From the NCBI RefSeq assembly GCF_028389875.1, contig NC_084668.1, positions 32,470,993 to 32,534,992 of the forward strand: a stretch of 64,000 nt of DNA, given 5' to 3'. The first letter of the stretch is position 1. Each line of letters opens with the position of its first letter. Below, piece after piece: positions 58,743 to 64,000 of this stretch. The DNA is from Rhea pennata. Its lineage: Eukaryota > Chordata > Aves > Rheiformes > Rheidae. A program made the position numbers and the translations under genes. The notes beneath the pieces are model-generated. The model saw only the letters and a program-made list of their open reading frames with translations. It ran no database searches and was not told the DNA's origin.

Positions 58743-58786
58743 TAACAAAAAAACAAACAAAAACAAACAAACAAACAAACAAAAAC
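58743..58786. repeat. (AAAC)n microsatellite
   Basis: About nine irregular AAAC units. Confidence 0.85.
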
Positions 58787-60821
58787 TTATAAAAAGGCAG
58801 GCACAATCTAAAGCAACCAGGTTATTTTCCCCTTTTTCTTTTTTTAAGGTACTGTTATTTGTTTTTTGTTTAATTTTGTGTTTGACAAAGCATTTGTTTT
58901 CATCTTTTTGGTAACAATATAGGACATATGTAGTTTTTCTGACTTTCAAAAATGCAAGAGTAATAACTGAAAGCAATTCCACCTTCCTGATTCCCTCTGT
59001 CACATACACACACACACACTTTGACTTCTATTGTTTGTTGAAAAAGCATCAGTCTCCATCATGTTAAACTATACAAGATATCTTTATATTTACATAGATC
59101 TAAAAGGTTTCAAAATTTCAAGCTGAGGATGAACAATGGCATTAGAACAGCAAGATTAGCAGATTACCTAATTTTCAAATATCAAAACAATCTTAATTTT
59201 AATGTTTCTGCGGGAAAATTGGAGTAAAGATGCATAATATACCCATTTGCTTAAAAAAAACCATAAACTTTGCTTGTTATACCTGTTCTTGGGTAATTTC
59301 TGGCTTACTAGAGCTTACATATGTGACCATGGACATATCAGGAATCTCTGCATCTCTACTTCCAGTCCATAAAACAGAGATTTCCCTGCTTCCAAAGACA
59401 AGGCCTCTAGGTAGGTTTCTTCATTCTCATTAGATAGCCAGATTGTGTGCAGCTGAAAATTTGAATTTATGCCCCACAGCAGTTGTTTGATAATTTCCTC
59501 TTAGCTTCACCTAAAAGACCAAATAAGCTGTTGCTACGGCTATTTAAACCTAGCTCATTTCTTTTGGATAATGCAATATTTTACTCATCCCCTACTTGGG
59601 GTTTCCAGATTAAATATCCTTAAGTCTTTCTTCTGCAGACCCAATGCAAAATACCTAGTAGAAATTACAGGTTTGAAAAACAAAACAGTACCTTCATTTC
59701 CCAATCCAGAATCAACACTAAGCAACCTTCCAAACAAGCTACTTCTCCAATTCTAAATTAAGGAGCTATATTTACAATATTAAAACTCAGAGCAAAATTC
59801 TATCTTCAGACCCAAGAGCAGAATTAGTCCCTTGTTATTAGCTGTTGTTAGTGGTAGAGGAGCAAAAGTAAAATTTAATTATGAAGGGAAACTGGAGTGC
59901 TCTATTTAATTAGAGTGATAAATATAGGTAATTTCAGATGTCTTAATAAGCTGTTTAAAACATGCATGGAAATTTCTTAATTTCTTTCCAACACATCATT
60001 CAATTATTCAGAAGCCAGTTTAGAGCCACTCACCAGACAGCAGGAGTATCTGTAGAATACCTCAAATTGCTTGTAGTCAACAGAGATTAAAACAGCTGCT
60101 TTGGTTTTCTTCCATGCTTCCCCACCCCACCCCCAAAATAGGAATAATTTTCTGTCCATACAACTTGGACAAAAAACTTGCTTTTATTGAGGAAGTTGTT
60201 TTTTGTTTTTTTTTTAATATACATGCCTCCTGATTAATTTATTTCAGGCTTTTCTTTCCCAGGCCAGAAACTCCGATCTTTGTAGTCAGAAACTCCATTC
60301 AGAATTTTGTTTCTGATACAAGAAAGATCTGAGGTATATTGACTTGTCAGCTGATAACACAGTTCACTATAGTTGTCTGTCAACTTACATCAGAGAATTT
60401 TTAGTCCAAATTCCTCTCTCAGTCTACATATAACCATTTAACTAATACATTCTCATGCCTATGTGCACATACAAGCAATATCCTTAATCTTTCGATATGC
60501 ACATCCCTTTCTATGTCTGGGGCTGTTCTAGCTTTTTTCTCTGTTTTTTTTTTAACAAGTAGCATATAGGTAATTGAAAAATCAGCCGAATTTATTTAAA
60601 GCTAAAGGCAAGACTTTTTTGCTTGAAATCTTTGCTATTTCTCTCTGTTAATGCCAACAGGTCTCTGATCAGCTCAATTTTCATTTGCTTATCATGAAGT
60701 GAGCTCAAGTCTACACACACAGAGCTTCTGCTTTCCTCCTCTCCCCTTGGTGAACACATGTTCAAGCCCACCTCTTCCTTAGTCAAAGCATACGAGCATG
60801 GTGGCAGCATGTTAGCACACA

Positions 60822-60840
60822 CGTGTGTGTGTGTGTGTGT
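60822..60840. repeat. (GT)n microsatellite
   Basis: About nine GT units directly preceded by CACAC, so the junction is palindromic (CACACACGTGTGTG). Confidence 0.85.
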
Positions 60841-63744
60841 CTATCTGTCTGTCTTCTTTTAAATAAAGGATGATTTCAATCCTGTTCCCTAAACAACAAA
60901 CCTTCTAATCTGAACCCTCCCCCAGAAGTGCTTGCTCTTTTATTCACCTTACACTTCTTACTTCTCTACAGTTCATACAGCTCCAGCTAGATAGTTTATT
61001 TTTCTTCATTAGTCATTTATGTAGTCTGAGCATTTGACATAACTACTTTATCGGTTTAGTAATATATTGTTTTGATCCATGTTTTTTTCATAAGGATGAA
61101 AAAAAACCCACTGCTTCCATTAAAAATAATAATTTCCTGCCGCTGGGATTTCCTATCCTGGTTGTCTAGTACCTTTACTTTTTACATGATCATTGCAATA
61201 GGAGATGTTCTTCACACTGCTGGAATGAAAGTTTGAGCAGGCCCCAACCATTTGGTGTCTCAATGCCCAGATCAGAAGAGATGTAAAACAGATTAAAGAC
61301 TTTTTTTTGCTCAAACTTGTCCTACCTCAATGAAGGCAGGATGACAACCTTTCCTTTAAGTCCTCCTCTTCCTCTTCAGAGTTGTCCACACAGGCTCATT
61401 TTAACATTTACGTAATTTATTCTCTAAAGCAATCAGAGTAGGAATACTTTCCTCTAGAAAAAATAAGGAAAAAGCAGGAGTTCATGTATCATAAGCACAT
61501 AAATTTTAGTTCCCTACTTAATTAAAAAAAATAAAAAAGTTTTCTTCCATCCATTCCTTTATTTTCTCCTCAGTTCTTTTATTAATTTATCTTTTTCATA
61601 AACAAAACCTTTGCAGTATATTCAGCTAGTAAAACACACTCAAGTTATCTGTAAATTTGAAACATGCATTATTGCTGTAGGACCTCTGTGAATCCCCTAA
61701 CAGAATCCAGGCAGTTTGGATAACTGATGAAGTATGCGGATATGCAAGAAGTTCAATTAGCATATTATTTTCTGTATGTTTTCTTAAAAAATAAAATTTT
61801 ACTGTTATTTTCTAAGCTAAAAGTGTACACAGTGCATTAATGTGCTTTAATACTGATTTTAATGTTTTTTTTGCCAAATAGTTTTTTAAAAGATAATTGC
61901 ATTATAGTTCTTGCAGTGAAAGCCAAATATAAATGGTACATGTTCATATTAAAATACTATTAGTGCAGTTACACACATTAGGCAAAATTACATCTTCCTC
62001 TCAGGAGAGCAGCTAGTTTAACAAAAGCTTTCCAAGCCAGAAGTCAGTGTGCCACATTTTGAATGTGCTTAAATTTAAGCTTAGGTTTTTCTCAAACTAC
62101 TCGTACAGAAAAACATCCTTACCAGATCAAATCTTTTGAAAGTGAATATACTAATTATATAGTCAATATGCCACAATAAGTAATATTCATGTATATCTGA
62201 ATTAAATTCCACTGAAGCTGAAAACAGTCATAAACATAATTTACATGTTTCATTACATGCCAGTTAATTTGACAGAGTAAAAAACTTGTTCTAGAACAAG
62301 AGGCATGTTTATAACTAATTATTTAGCTTAGATACAGACAAGTTTTATGCCCATGCTGCTGCATATATATAAACTAGGTTATTCAGCAAACATTTTTCAT
62401 TTTAGTGCACATTTAATTATGATCAAAAGGCAAGTGTAAAAGCCTAGGGTGAATGGATTAAGATTTTGAAATACGCAGGCTCCATCAGATATAACCTTTA
62501 CTGTATTCTATTCAAGATGATGGGAGAGAGGGGGGTAGTTTTCAATATGTAAATTAAAGCTCTAACCACAATGTTTTTGTTCACTGTGTTTATTTTCTAC
62601 AAGTTAGAAGGAAAAGCACCAAACTGCTCCACATAAGTACCTGAGCAAAGACTAAAGGCAAATATTCACCACTACAGACATCAGCATATTTGTACAACAG
62701 AAGCACCAATGATGTTCACAACACTCTACAGAGTACGATTGCTGAGTGGCACTTTTTTGGAATTACTATTTATACTAATGCAACCATGTTATGACAATAC
62801 ACAGAAATATACACAACTGTTTATTTAGCACAACATATGCTATACAGCGTACTCATAAGTCATGCACATTTATATAAAAAAACGTGAAGTATACACTGCA
62901 GACAGGGAAACCATCAAACAAAACACGAAAGTCACAATCTGGCTCCCAGTTAAGCTGCCCTCATCTTCAACAAAAAAAGACCACTACTTAAGAGCACAGT
63001 TATGAAAGATTCTGTAAATTCAGCTTTCAGTAATTCAAACTGTAGATGGAAATAACTATTCTCCAGGTTTTCTCACCATCTGACAAAACCAGGACTTTGC
63101 TGAAGCTTATCACACATTGCATGAACTGATTCTGAGAATTCAATTATAGAAGTTTTAATAAGCATGCTAATTTATTACAGTATTATTCAAACATCAACAG
63201 ATAAGATCCTGTCAACATCTCTATAGACCTGTAACTGTTAGTTAGCTCCCCTTAAAACACCAGATTTACACTAGCTATAAAAAACCTCAAGACAGGAAGA
63301 GTTAAAAAGCCAGACATGCTGCTTGTTAGCGATAGATTTTTTCCAAAGGTTACGTATGTCTTCTTCAAATTTTTAAGCCCTCTTTATACAATAAGAGCAA
63401 AAAACCAAAAAACCTTCCCCACCCCATTCCCCACCAATTCTCCCTATCCCCTGTAAAAAAGCACACACCACCCACTATCATACATTTTTATTAGGAATTT
63501 TGCCCAACATTATTCTGTTTTGATGCTGGGAAAAACAATTAAAAAGTAACTAAGGAATAAAATTACTAGGCCTAAACATTTTTTCTAGCTTCATCATGAT
63601 ATCTAAAGGCAGTTCTGCCCTCTCGCTGATTTTAGTACTAGCATTGTCTATCCAGGAACAGTAACTAGGATGTCCGAAATATCATCATCAGAAAACCAAG
63701 AAGAGTAAAAGTTAGGTATCCAAGAGTTTTAAAGTCCTAAATTA

Positions 63745-63746
<2 letters not shown>

Positions 63747-63786
<40 letters not shown>
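63747..63786. repeat. Poly(A) tract, about 40 bases
   Basis: Uninterrupted A run; no recognisable retroposed body on its 5' side. Length in the assembly may be unreliable. Confidence 0.9.
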
Positions 63787-63788
<2 letters not shown>

Positions 63789-64000
63789 AAGTAACAGGGA
63801 AGACCTAAACAAGTTGCATGTTATCTGTGCCACAGCATCAGCAGCATTGTGCCAGTCAGATTCAACTTTGTTCTCAATAAAATAAGATTAACTTTGATTT
63901 GCATTGCTTCAAATAAATACTGTTGACATGCAGCCATTTTATGTACATGTCTAAACATCCAGAGTCCAATGATAAGCTTTGAGACATGACATCATTATTC

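Larger units (their letters stand above)
57961..64000. other. AT-rich intergenic sequence, possibly reaching a leftward 3' UTR
   Basis: About 6 kb without a recognisable coding exon. It contains (AAAC)n at 58743-58786, (GT)n at 60822-60840 and a 40-base poly(A) at 63747-63786. Minus-strand AATAAA hexamers occur at 62589-62594 and 62820-62825. By synteny the right end could be the long 3' UTR of PGAP1, but nothing in the sequence proves it. A minus-strand open frame at 60592-60804 is discussed as a finding. Confidence 0.4.

Noticed and set aside
58572-59015. Open frame of 147 codons on the minus strand
   Set aside because: Crosses an (AAAC)n repeat giving LFVCLFLFVF-type low complexity; AT-rich chance frame.

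Overview
This is vertebrate nuclear DNA, very probably from a bird. Coding exons are short and separated by compact AT-rich introns. There is an antisense CR1 LINE (the dominant avian/reptilian retrotransposon), a short solo retroviral LTR, and no Alu-, B1- or L1-like sequence. The gene order CCDC150(+) / GTF3C3(-) / C2orf66(-) is the order I recall for human chromosome 2q33.1, where HECW2 lies to the left and PGAP1 to the right. Neither of those two is seen as coding sequence here.

Layout. 1-3650: intergenic, with a tRNA-Ile-derived element at the left edge and a 263-bp solo LTR with a 6-bp target duplication. 3650-4500: a CpG-island promoter with ZNF143-type, NRF1 and YY1 motifs. 4344-24972: CCDC150 on the + strand, a coiled-coil protein that I could assemble as 24 coding exons with consistent phases. 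One exon (16430-16539) carries a disabling 1-nt length defect. An extra frame-neutral open exon-like block (17925-18278) of unknown origin lies between exons 14 and 15. 25.2-30.8 kb: intergenic between convergent 3' ends. 31481-53288: GTF3C3 on the - strand, complete in 19 coding exons (912 codons plus stop), the TPR subunit of TFIIIC. Its CpG-island promoter is at about 53.1-53.9 kb and has a 28-bp GC-box minisatellite. 56046-57280: C2orf66 on the - strand, two coding exons for a 101-residue secreted protein. 57.9-64 kb: AT-rich intergenic DNA, possibly reaching the 3' UTR of the next leftward gene.

The genes are ordinary neighbours, not an operon. GTF3C3 is a housekeeping RNA polymerase III factor. 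CCDC150 is a poorly characterised coiled-coil protein. C2orf66 is a small secreted protein. The least explained signals are: the phase-0/phase-0 exon-like block inside CCDC150, next to the broken exon; a splice-flanked ORF for a 77-residue single-pass membrane microprotein in GTF3C3 intron 2; a GC-AG intron in GTF3C3; and the dibasic, glycine-ended C-terminus of C2orf66. All exon boundaries were read by eye from splice signals, frame and similarity to remembered human proteins. No alignment or transcript evidence was available.
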